From Myxocyprinus asiaticus (Eukaryota > Chordata > Actinopteri > Cypriniformes > Catostomidae): DNA of 64,000 bases. Under the pieces are notes generated by a model. That model was given only the letters and a program-made list of their open reading frames with translations. It had not been told where the DNA came from and searched no databases. Positions 54,292 to 64,000 of this stretch are shown here, in pieces. Location of the stretch: contig NC_059358.1 in NCBI RefSeq assembly GCF_019703515.2, positions 44,526,594 to 44,590,593 on the forward strand, given 5' to 3'. A program made the position numbers and the translations under genes. How positions within the stretch are numbered: position 1 is the first letter of the stretch; each line of letters begins with the position of its first letter.

Positions 54292-56168
54292 TGTAGGGCT
54301 TTACTGGTTGTTTAGATCAGTGTTACTATCAGAAATAATTAATAATTATTTCTGTAGTTATTAATCAATATTTAAATTAATTAATTGTATCTAACTCATT
54401 AAAACCTCATATGGAACTCCAGTAAATGTAGTGTGCTACGTTTAGGAGCAAGTTTGGTTATTAGCAATAATTAATAATTATCAAAGATAATTATTAATTA
54501 TTAAAATCCATAGAACATTGATGAGAATCAATGTTAGCTTTTTTAATCCTTTAAAATCAACACTTATCAAAGATAATCGTTAATTGTTAACATCGATGAA
54601 ACATTAATTAAAATTAACACTAGCTTATTGATCATTCAGATTCAATCAAAGATAATTATCAATTATCAAAAATCAATAGAATATTAATATGGATTAACAT
54701 TGACGGGGCACCACCCTGAAATCAGGGACTAATAACCGAATATTAAAACAGTCTCAATATTAGATTGTTTTCTTAGGAAAATCGACATCCGAAGAATATC
54801 GATTTTCGAATAAAAAAACAATGAATGAAGGTTTGAATCCGAGCACTGACATCCCGTCAGCACGACACAGGTGTATGCAAAACAAACCAAAACACTTCTC
54901 TTTGTAATATAAACAAAGTTTATTTATGCAGTAATATCAATTAATAATTAATACAATGCAGTCAATAAACTTCCGACTTACAACTACAAACTAAACAGTG
55001 ATATGATTAGATATGGAAATAAAAATAATCCTATAACACATAAGGTGTGTGTGTGTGACAGTGTGTGTGTGTGTGTCAGTGTGGTTAGTGAGAGAGAGAG
55101 AGAGAGATTATTAAGTGACAGCCCGAAAGCTGATTTTGCGATAGCTGGAGATGAAGCAGCCGTGTTCATCACTCAGAGACATGGTTTTACGAGCGGGGCT
55201 CGTAAAAGTCCCTTGTTATTTGACTCTTTAATGGATGAACTCAGTTGCTGTCTCACCCGCGATGGCGAAAATGCACAACAGTCCAATTTGGTTGGACTAC
55301 AATACAGCAAAACAAATTCGTGATAATTAATACCCTGAGTATTAATAATTAGCGGACATGGCGGTCCGTAAACTGTACAAGCAAAAACCTTGAAACACAA
55401 GAATAACACGCTATAATATTCTATCTCTGCCCAGACGTAAACCTCTTACTTGAATCGCATGAGGACACAGGTAGAATGTGTTTTCCTCCGTCCTTTAACT
55501 TTGACCTGGTTTCTTGAGGCTCGTGTGATGACGAGAGGTCGTTTCCTCGCGCTGTCGGCGGGCGGTACGGCTGTTGATTCTCAGAGGGCGGTACGGCTGT
55601 TGATTCTCGGCGGGCTGGCGGAGAACTCAGAAATGTCGACTTGATTGAAGATGGAAGAGAAATCTTTAATCTCTTCACTTCTGTAGGCCAACGGATGAAG
55701 ATGCGAATTGCTCGGCGGTCTCCTTCGGATCCGTTAGAGTGTTTGGTTGAACACAGGGTAATCTCAACTCGTCCAGCGAGATGGAGATTGTATGGCTACA
55801 GTTTCAAGTCGGACATTACTTCCTTATGCCACGAGGTTACACCGGAGAGCAGCAAAAAGCTACGTCCGTATTCGGTGAACGAAGTCGCCGGAAGCGAAAT
55901 CTTTAAGCATTTCAGAATTATTTGAACTCCTGATGATGTCATGTTTGAGGGACGTTCTGTTGTGTGCCTCATCCAATAGGAGTTGAGAGCTCGATCCTTT
56001 AGTGAGCAAGGCTTCATGGATTTGTAGTCTGTTTTGGACTCCCTTTGTTTGATTTTGGCGCGATTTTTATCAGTAAGATTTACGACTTAGAAGGAGGGGG
56101 CTTGAGGAATGTTTTTTATGACTGTTAGGCCTGCCTTTGTCTTCTATCTGAATACATGAGGCCCAACA
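54292..56168 (-). repeat. 5' LTR of the retrovirus-like element
   Basis: Same length and nearly the same sequence as 47847-49723. Differences noticed: 6 T against 8 in the run near 54540/48095, nine GA units against eight near 55090/48650, T for C near 54870/48430, and C for T near 56148/49703. AATAAA is at 54924-54919 on the minus strand. Confidence 0.95.
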
Positions 56169-56172
56169 GTAG

Positions 56173-58014
56173 TATAAATGTACACAGTATGGGTTAAAGA
56201 GCCCACATACCTCCATCATTATGTAGGGAACAGTATGTGTGTTAGGAATTAAATTAAACTGTCCGCATTTCTATGTCTATGAGAGACACCAGCACTTTCA
56301 GAGAGTCTGGAGATGTACTTGCATTTCCTTGAGTTGCTTTGGTTCTTTGGCTCTTTGTAGAAAGTTCTGGTTGTTCTGTCGATGTTCTGGACCTCTGTTA
56401 AGATTGTAGATGTCTGTTGCTGGGATGAGGCGGGGCTTTGAAGCGAGGCCTTCCGCATGGAGGACTCGTGACACCCTGTCACGTTAGTGAGTCGTAGCAC
56501 AGAGAAGGGAAAGGCTTCCTCGGAACTTGTCGTCCAAGCCTTCTTGGACTTCTACATGATACGGAACTTGAGGGATGCCGGGGTAAGGCTGCAAGCCACG
56601 AGGGCAAGAGCACGGAGGATGCAGAGCTGCGGAGGAAGTGAAGAAGCAAGAGAAGAGAACTTGAGCGTTCTTCCTTGGTACCAGAATCTTGAGTGTAGAC
56701 TGGCCGCGCCCTAAAGGTGTCCTGAGCCAATCAGAAGTGACTTTTCGGAGTCACATGGTCAACTCCTTCCTTTTCAAAGTTGATTTACAATCCTTTGTGT
56801 AAAGGATTCTTAAAAATTCCCACTCTAAAAATTGTGTTTTAATCATACATTTTATATATTGAAAACAGTGCAAGAGACATGACATTCGTTAACATCAACA
56901 TTCTCTACGTAAACAAGCAAGCATTTACATACTGAATACGACATACTTTCAACGTGCCAGTAACAAAACATGAAAATACCTGATTAAAAATCAGGTTTTA
57001 CAACATAGAATATACAAGATTAAGGATTATAATCATTGATTTGTCAATTAGAAGTGATTACAAATCACTACACATATTTTAAAAGGTACACCAGGCTATA
57101 ATCATGAATTTGTCAGTTATATAAGTGATCACAGGTCATAACATCATTTTCAGAATTATCTAGCAAGGCTAGTTATTGTGTACATTTTGGTACAAACAGG
57201 TAGATTCTGTGCATTTAGAGGGTTAAACCACAAGTACTGTGACTTGTGTTAAATGTTTATGGCTTCAGATCTCGCTCTCTTGAGTATAACTTCAAGAAGG
57301 AGATTCCTAGACTGAGAGCTTCCTAATAGGATACCAGGTTAAAAGTTATAATAGTTACTCCATTAACTTAGAGCATGGTGATGCTTGAATATCTGTTATT
57401 GTAGATGATATAGTCAGGCTAAGCCTGGGATATAAAATTATCTTGTATGCTTTGTCCAACATGCATAGAGTCAAAAGTTTGGTGCCTGTGTGGAAAAGTT
57501 CAGAAGGTCATGCTGAGTCTACCGCATGTCACTGTCCCATGGGTTGCAGGGGCCTCTCTGACCAATGGCCCTTTTGTTTTAAATCATGCTGTTTTAGCAG
57601 AATGGTTAGTCTCCTTTCCCAGCCATTTGACACTCGTTAATTATCTCAAATCAACAACATAAAAGGAGCTTCAGTCTCCCAAGAGGGGACTCCCAGAGGG
57701 GAGTGTGATCTTCCTTTGTTCGGTGAAAGGGGGCAACAGGACGCAGCTGGGAGACTTTCCGCACTAAATGTATAGATTCATAGTTTTATGGCCTAGAAAG
57801 GCCCTAAGGTTATTCCTCCAGAAGGTTCTGCTTATTGCTTTGTGTGTCCTTTGGAATGTTTGCTGCCTGGTGCACTAAAAGGCACCATCTTTGGCAGTCT
57901 CTTAGCTTTATGGCTTTGAAGAATTCCAGGGTTAAAAGGTTGGGTTTTCCTGGATTCAAGTCATTTTGCATAGCAATTGCTCGTACTTCTGCATCTAATA
58001 TACTAAACTGTATA
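56173..58014. other. No gene; possible retroelement-derived sequence
   Basis: The sequence ATCATTATGTAGGG at 56214-56227 copies the LTR/leader junction of the neighbouring LTR element (54285-54298), but what follows is different. The stretch 56400-56760 is G/C-richer than its surroundings. Frames of 65-83 codons show no known domain. A CCAAT sequence near 57562 and a TAAAAGG near 57660 are not enough for a promoter call. Confidence 0.4.
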
Positions 58015-58901
58015 TACACTGATCAGCCACAACATTAAAACCACCTGCCTAATATTGTGTAGGTCCCTCTCGTGCTGCCAAACAGCACCAACCCACATTC
58101 TGAAATGGTATTCTTCTCACCACAATTGTACAGAGTGGTATTCTGAGTTACCGTAGACTGTCAGTTCGAACCAGTCTGGTCATTCTCTGTTGACCTTTCT
58201 CATTAACAAGGCATTTCCATCCACAGAACTGCTGCTCACTGAATGTTTTTTTTTTTTTTTTTTTTTTTTTTTTGGCAACATTCTGAGTCAACATTCTGAA
58301 CATTCTAAAGACTGTTGTGTGTGAAAATCTCAGGAGATCAGCAGTTACAGGAATACTCAAAGCAGCCCATCTGGCACCAACAATCATGCTCCAATCACAG
58401 TCCAAATCACTGAGATCAAAATGTTTTCCTCATTCTGATGGTTGATGTGAACATTAACTGAAGCTTCTGACCATATGCATGATTTTATGCACTGCACTGC
58501 TGCCACACGATTGGATGATAGATAATTGCATGGATGATTGTTGATTCCAGATGGGCTGGTTTGAGTATTTCTGTAACTGCTGATCTCCTGGGATTATCAC
58601 ACACAACAGTCTCTAGAATTTACTCCGAATGGTGTCAAAAAAAAAAAAAAAAAAAAAAACTTTCAGTGAGCAGCAGTTCTGTGGACGGAAATGCCTTGTT
58701 GATGAGAGGGGTCAACAGAGAATGGCCAGACTGGTTCGAACTGACAAAGTCTAGGGTAACTCATATAACTGCTCTGTATAATTGTGGTGAGAAGAATAGC
58801 ATCTCAGAATGCTATTCTGAGATGCGGGTTGGTGCTCTTTTGGCAGCACGAGGGGGATCTACACAGTATTAGGCAGGTGGTTTTAATGTTGTGGCTGATT
58901 G

Positions 58902-58906
<5 letters not shown>
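58015..58906. mobile_element. Foldback Tc1-like element with two long arms
   Basis: TA at 58015 then CACTGATCAGCCACAACATT at the left; AATGTTGTGGCTGATTGGTG at the right, ending about 58904. The arms, about 58017-58410 and 58520-58904, are imperfect inverted copies over almost 400 bases: 'CTGATCTCC' against 'GGAGATCAG', and 'GGAAATGCCTTGTTGATGAG' against 'CTCATTAACAAGGCATTTCC'. Each arm has a homopolymer at the mirrored place, T at 58246-58273 and A at 58638-58659. Frames inside (58148-58405 minus, 58534-58872 plus) mirror each other and are not genes. Confidence 0.85.

Positions 58907-58967
<61 letters not shown>
58907..58967. repeat. (TA)n tract
   Basis: About 60 bases of alternating TA immediately after the foldback element. 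Confidence 0.92.
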
Positions 58968-58970
<3 letters not shown>

Positions 58971-60554
58971 AAATAAAAATGAAATACTAACTCAAATAAT
59001 TTTATTATTTAGAATATAATATTCAGATTGAAATATATTGCATTACTTTTGCACATGAATAAAGCATGCTTTACAAAAAGATGCTTTAGAAGTCAAGATA
59101 TTGTTTATTCCAATATTATTCATAAGCCTACAGTCCACAATCCATTTTGCAATGGAGTTTGTCAATCTGTCCAGTCTGTTCTTACTGGACTGTTCTATTA
59201 AGTGTTTTTTAAGTGTTTGGTCTATGTACAGTACACATGAGTCAAATGCATTTGGAGTGTCTCACTGGTTCTCAGCATCATAAAAGGTGTCTTTTTAGGA
59301 CGCTGTGTCAAGAAGTAGTCTAAGTGCATGGTAACTTTGTAAATCATGTTTTGAGATGTCTGCATTCTATTGTGCTGCATCCAACAATAGAACCTTTTTC
59401 ACATGTCCTTGTTTGCAGAGTGGAAGTAGAATAATAGTTGGGTAAATTTGAATGGCGGTGAATGGGAGACAACAACAAAATGTAATTTTTGCTCACCCGT
59501 TTGCTCCAACAGCAAAAGAAAATATCAATGATTGCACTTTCACACTTTTCAAAGGAAGATAAAAATATATAGCGCTGGATAACAGCAGTAAGAAGAGAGA
59601 AATAGGCTAAAAGTCACTCTCTCAGCAGCTGTTTTAGAAGCCTTATCACAGCTGTGGTAACTCAATTTTTTTTTTAATGTACTCTAGGGTAATATAATAC
59701 AAAGTTCAATGTTATAAATTTAAACCACATATTTTTAAAATTGGAAATATACAAAAAAGTCACATCTGTGAAAAGGGTCTATTAAGAATATGTCTTGTGT
59801 GACCAGCTCTCCTTCTGGTTGTGTGCTGTTTGTGAGGTTTATTGTGGCACACTGACTGCCCCCTGCTGATGCGGCTTGTAAAAATACAAAGTTGTATTTT
59901 ACAACCCCCCCCATACCTTAATGTAAAGTGGACACATAGCCCTTCAAAATCTGATGATAATAATGCTGAAGTTTCTGTTGGATTCAGTGCTTTAATCTCA
60001 TTATTATGTTTAATTCAGACTTTAAACAGACTTCAAATGATGATTGCACACATTCATTGGTTACAATACTGTGGCTGGGTAAGCAAAAGTGTAATAAATC
60101 AGCACTCTTTATATACTTGGAGAATTCGGACATGAAACTGGCGTCTTCCAACTGTAATCATGCATATTTAAAGTCACACTGAAGTGCCTTGACGAGCCGT
60201 GTCCGATTAGCTATTTTGAAGTATTTCCTACTGAAACAGGAACTGGAGGTGGGACATGTTAGTTTACAGCCACACGCATCCACGAACACACACACACCAG
60301 GGCTGCCATGCCATGTAATGTTTACTGCCTGTGTATGTTTACTGTTACGAATGATGCCACAATGCTTACATACATCCTAGTATTTTGAGAAAGAATTCTA
60401 AAGAGAGTGATTGATTTTTGGTTTGGATCGGATGTGGTTTAAAATCTGACGGTACTGATTGGTTCGGATCATCACAGACCTCTACATCACAGTAATGAAT
60501 AAAAACACAAAGCGGACTGTAGCAAAATGACACAATCCCTTCTGTTAATCTCAC
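58968..60554. other. No gene recognised
   Basis: Frames up to 97 codons (59842-60135) show no known domain. A short CA run occurs near 60285-60297. Confidence 0.5.
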
Positions 60555-60720
60555 TATCATAATCTATTTTTGGTCCACTATAGCATAAATCATAAATTAG
60601 GGCATTTTTGTTTTGACTACTATCAAGTATTTGTTTTTGTTTTTTTGCAATTATAACATGTTAGTTAAAATGCACACTAAGTATATGCAAAACTTGCCAA
60701 ATAAAGTATTTGTTCTGGCC
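60555..60720. repeat. Dispersed repeat family B, probable fragment
   Basis: 'AATCTATTTTTGGTCCACTA', 'AAATCATAAATTAGGGCATT' and 'TAGTTAAAATGCACACTA' resemble 1065-1195 inside copy 1. No ends are visible. Confidence 0.45.
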
Positions 60721-61580
60721 TTAAAGGTTAACATCAAGTAGTCTTGCTTAAGTTATTAAAAACATAGATCAAAGATTTGTTTTGCATGCTTTCCCCTAAT
60801 AAGATATTCACCATGATGTTTATCAGATTTTGATCTTTTTCTCCTTCAGAAACTTTATGGTTTTAAGAGTTCATAATCTTAAAAAGAAAAAAGAAAGTGT
60901 GTGAGGCTAAATCAAATGTTTGAAAATAAGATGGATTTAAAAAAGAATCTTGTGGATTTAAATTAAATACATATCTTCAATAATGTTTTTTTTTTTTTTC
61001 TCTCCTCTGTCAAAAATTAGCTGCTTGCCACACCAGCCAGTGGCAGCTGAATTCAGAAAATGTACCAGCCATAAATATTTATTTTTTACAACATAAATAT
61101 TATTTTTATAATTATTTATATAAAACTTAGTTACACACATCACTTACATCAGCGAGGGTCACACTATCATTCATAAATATAGCCAAGTGGAGAAAGTTCA
61201 TATAATTTAACTCTAGTCATCAAACTCGGATGTGGCACCTTTAAGAGTTTCACAACACCAAACCCGCTTTCCGGTACTCTCCTGTTACACATGTGTGCTG
61301 GTTAGAGATGTGAGAACTTGTATTGTGCAAGAGAGCTCCCAGTTTTGATTCTTAGGTAAATATCATGTTTTACACAAACTGCATTAAATATGTGTTCAGA
61401 GATGTATGTTAAAATTTATTGTTTGTTATGGATCATTTTTAAAGGATGCATATGGATTGAATGTGTGGAGTTTGACCACATTTTTGCATACATGTGAGGA
61501 CTGGGTATGTACATTTTGAATTAATCAAATCTGATTTAATGGTTTATAGCCCAGAGTGTTTTCCAGTTTAGTGAATAAGT
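60721..61580. other. No gene recognised
   Basis: A/T-rich with a T run at 60987-60999. Nothing else is supported. Confidence 0.5.
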
Positions 61581-62479
61581 GTAATACGTTGGGCTGGGTA
61601 TTGATACAGATTTCCCAATTCAATTCGATTCAGATTCTATTCAATATCAATTAATATGGGTTCATTTCAGGTATAATGTACCTTTTGCTTACATATAAAA
61701 TAAATAATCTCCCAGCTAATACTGTTAATTATACAGGGGACCTTTTAACTAGGTTCATTAGGAAAATATTAATTTTACTAATTATATTTTATTACTTTTT
61801 TGGCCATTGGTATTATCATTTTGGTCACATTTTGGCTTTTTCAAAATGAACAAATAAATGTATTCAATCACTAAATAAGGTATTATATTTCATATATTTA
61901 TTGTTCAATTGTATAATTTGTACTATTTACAAGTATTTACACAGATTTTTTTGAACACGTGCTAAAACCTCTTTAACAAAAACCTGCATTCCTCTAAACA
62001 ACGGCTTTAAATGAGCGCATGAGGAGAGAGGACTCAAATGTCTTTACCTCATCTGTGCGATGCATGATTACAATTAAATGTTTTTTGTAGTTGTTTTTGA
62101 TAAACAACTGACTGTAAAGAACAGAAAGGGTATTAAAAGAGACAGTATTCAATGACAAATGGCTTGCGTGGATCTCGTCTTTGGACACACATTACATGGA
62201 ACAACTTTTACTCTCAACAGGTTGTGAATGGATCTCGCTGCTGAACACCTCATGACTAAACTACACAATTACTGGTGAGTTGCCAAATATATTCACTTCA
62301 GTCGCATAGCACGAAATAAAATTTGGTCGCAAATGCGAGTGATTTCCTCTAATTGTAGTGGAGGGTTGCGCATAGAGTAAAAGATCGATCTTGGGATTTA
62401 AGAATCGATATCGAGATCGTTCAAATGAAGATCGCGATGCATCGGAAAAACAATATTTTTACCCACCCCTAGTAATATG
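61581..62479. mobile_element. hAT-like non-autonomous element with 8-bp duplication
   Basis: The element, 61589-62471 (883 bp), starts TTGGGCTGGGTATTGATAC and ends TTTTTACCCACCCCTA. The flanks GTAATACG (61581-61588) and GTAATATG (62472-62479) match at 7 of 8. Subterminal ATCGAT/GATCG words occur at both ends ('AATTCAATTCGATT' and 'AATCGATATCGAGATCG'). The 8-bp duplication indicates the hAT type. The interior is non-coding. Confidence 0.75.
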
Positions 62480-62663
62480 TGTAATATGTGAAAACATGTG
62501 TAATGATATTTCTAATGTTTTAAACTATGATACATGTCCTTAAAGCCTGGTTAGAATTGCATAAACTACTTTGAGTGATTTAATCAAGTACTTAAATGCA
62601 TAAAATATTTTGAGTGTTTAAGCATGTTTAAGCATGTATTAAAGTGATGTATGCTGAAGCATA

Positions 62664-64000
62664 TACAGGTGCATCTCAATAAATTAGAATGTCGTGGAAA
62701 AGTTCATTTATTTCAGTAATTCAACTCAAATTGTGAAACTCATGTATTAAATAAATTCAATGCACACAGACTGAAGTAGTTTAAGTCTTTGGTTCTTTTA
62801 ATTGTGATGATTTTGGCTCACATTTAACAAAAACCCACCAATTCACTATCTCAAAAAATTAGAATATGGTGACATGCCAATCAGCTAATCAACTCAAAAC
62901 ACCTGCGAAGATTTCCTGAGCCTTCAAAATGGTCTCTCAGTTTGGTTCACTAGGCTACACAGTCATAGGGAAGACTGCTGATCTGACAGTTGTCCAGAAG
63001 ACAATCATTGACACCCTTCACAAGGAGGGTAAGCCACAAACATTTATTGCCAAAGAAGCTGGCTGTTCACAGAGTGCTGTATCCAAGCATGTTAACAGAA
63101 AGTTGAGTGGAAGGAAAAAGTGTGGAAGAAAAAGATGTACAACCAACCGAGAGAACCGCAGCCTTATGAGGATTGTCAAGCAAAATCGATTCAAGAATTT
63201 GGGTGAACTTCACAAGGAATGGACTGAGGCTGGGGTCAAGGCATCAACAGCCACCACACACAGACGTGTCAAGAAATTTGGCTACAGTTGTCGTATTCCT
63301 CTTGTTAAGCCAGTCCTGAACCACAGACAATGTCAGAGGCGTCTTACCTGGGCTAAGGAGAAGAAGAACTGGACTGTTGCCCAGTGGTCCAAAGTCCTCT
63401 TTTCAGATGAGAGCAAGTTTTGTATTTTATTTGGAAACCAAGGTCCTAGAGTCTGGAGGAAGGGTGGAGAAGCTCATAGCCCAAGTTGCTTGAAGTCCAG
63501 TGTTAAATTTCCACAGTCTGTGATGATTTGGGGTGCAATGTCATCTGCTGGTGTTGGTCCATTGTGTTTTTTGAAAACCAAATTCACTGCAACCGTTTAC
63601 CAAGAAAGTTTGGAGCACTTCATGCTTCCTTCTGCTGACCAGCTTTTTAAAGATGCTGATTTCATTTTCCAGCAGGATTTGGCACCTGCCCACACTGCCA
63701 AAAGCACCAAAAGTTGGTTAAATGACCATGGTGTTGGTGTGCTTGACTGGCCAGCAAACTCACCAGACCTGAACCCCATAGAGAATCTATGGGGTATTGT
63801 CAAGAGGAAAATGAGAAACAAGAGACCAAAAAAATGCAGATGAGCTGAAGACCACTGTCAAAGAAACCTGGGCTTCCATACCACCTCGGCAGTGCCACAA
63901 ACTGATCACCTCCATGCCACGCCAAATTGAGGCAGTAATTAAAGCAAAAGGAGCCCCTACCAAGTATTGAGTACATATACAGTAAATGAACATACTTTCC
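62664..64000 (+). mobile_element. Tc1-like transposon C, copy 2, cut by the window edge
   Basis: The element starts at 62666 after TA with CAGGTGCATCTCAATAAATT. It runs collinear with 38888-40223, with the ATG at the same offset (263 bases). By comparison about 250 bases including the right inverted repeat lie beyond 64000. Only scattered substitutions separate the copies, so both moved recently or from the same source. Confidence 0.95.
62929..63970 (+). pseudogene. Tc1-like transposase C, copy 2, one single-base frameshift
   Basis: It is open from ATG 62929 through both helix-turn-helix regions ('TFIAKEAGCSQSAVSKHVNR'; 'LGELHKEWTEAGVKASTATT'), the basic 'GRKKCGRKRCTTNRENRS' segment, 'LFSDESKFCILFG' (Asp), 'FQQDLAPAHTAKS' (Asp) and 'SPDLNPIENLWGIVKRK' (Glu). 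A run of seven A at 63828-63834, six in copy 1, shifts the frame and gives a stop at 63843. The original frame then continues to TGA at 63970 after 'GAPTKY'. All DD34E residues are upstream of the break, so the shortened 304-residue product keeps the catalytic triad and lacks only the C-terminal 40-odd residues. Confidence 0.95.

Larger units (their letters stand above)
47843..56172 (-). mobile_element. Endogenous retrovirus-like LTR element, polymerase deleted
   Basis: The element, 47847-56168 (8,322 bp), reads on the minus strand: 5' LTR 54292-56168, primer site 54268-54284, gag ORFs 53836-51921, protease remnant about 51890-51450, Env-like region about 51300-50105, polypurine tract 49724-49734, 3' LTR 47847-49723. 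GTAG at 47843-47846 and 56169-56172 is the 4-bp target duplication. Reverse transcriptase, RNase H and integrase, which would need roughly 3 kb between protease and env, are absent. The two LTRs are both 1,877 bp and differ by eye at only a few sites, so the insertion is young. It cannot replicate by itself; it could be moved in trans if a complete relative exists. Whether it is a true retrovirus lineage or an env-bearing LTR retrotransposon is not settled. Confidence 0.93.

Noticed and set aside
47847..56168. Large direct repeat as segmental duplication or CRISPR-like spacing
   Set aside because: TG..CA ends, primer site, polypurine tract and 4-bp duplications identify the repeats as LTRs.
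57560..57700. CCAAT and TAAAAGG as a promoter with a transcript start
   Set aside because: Short motifs at roughly suitable spacing, but no exon or transcript signal downstream; too weak to list.
58148..58872. Two related frames on opposite strands, resembling a divergent gene pair
   Set aside because: They are the two arms of the foldback element read in opposite directions.

Overview
Kind of organism: the window looks like non-coding, repeat-dense vertebrate DNA, most likely from a teleost and probably a cyprinid-type fish. The basis is the repeat mix: several Tc1-like transposons, a DIRS-type tyrosine-recombinase retroelement, tRNA-derived SINEs, hAT and TTAA-flanked non-autonomous DNA elements, a retrovirus-like LTR element with a tRNA-Met primer site, and long (TA)n tracts. 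The species is an inference. I found no convincing host protein-coding exon, no rRNA and no functional tRNA gene. Nearly all coding capacity belongs to mobile elements, and every such gene I can follow is broken or incomplete. || Layout. 1-9.7 kb: fragments of dispersed repeats, a minus-strand SINE (2272-2720), a short hAT element (2815-3111), a Tc1-like MITE ending in a (TA)n hairpin (4978-5631) and a TTAA-flanked MITE (6952-7199). 9.7-12.2 kb: a possible old retroviral leader and an Env-like fragment, then a dispersed repeat. 13.2-15.7 kb: a decayed IS630-like DDE transposase gene with two GT-AG introns, followed by a plus-strand SINE with a 14-bp target duplication. 16-26 kb: microsatellites and non-autonomous DNA elements. 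27.1-29.9 kb: an internally deleted DIRS-like element on the minus strand. 30.4-35.4 kb: two SINEs and two Tc1-like elements. 38.2-41.5 kb: a nest in which a Tc1-like element and a hAT element lie inside one older inverted-repeat element. 43.5-47.8 kb: a second nest, a hAT-like element holding a palindromic repeat that holds a 2.0-kb solo LTR, followed by a decayed Tc1 transposase. 47.85-56.17 kb: an 8.3-kb LTR element on the minus strand, with two almost identical 1,877-bp LTRs, GTAG duplications, primer site, polypurine tract, gag ORFs and a protease remnant, the polymerase region missing, and an Env-like 3' part. 58.0-58.9 kb: a foldback Tc1-like element. 61.6-62.5 kb: a hAT-like element with an 8-bp duplication. 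62.67 kb to the edge: a second copy of the 38.9-kb Tc1-like element. || How the parts relate: the window reads as a history of insertions. The youngest events appear to be the LTR element (near-identical LTRs) and the two Tc1-like copies at 38.9 and 62.7 kb, each carrying one obvious disabling mutation that the other lacks. The DIRS element, the IS630-like gene, the env-like fragment at 10.8 kb and the Tc1 copies at 33.8 and 46.8 kb are older. Statements about age rest on reading by eye, not on computed divergences.
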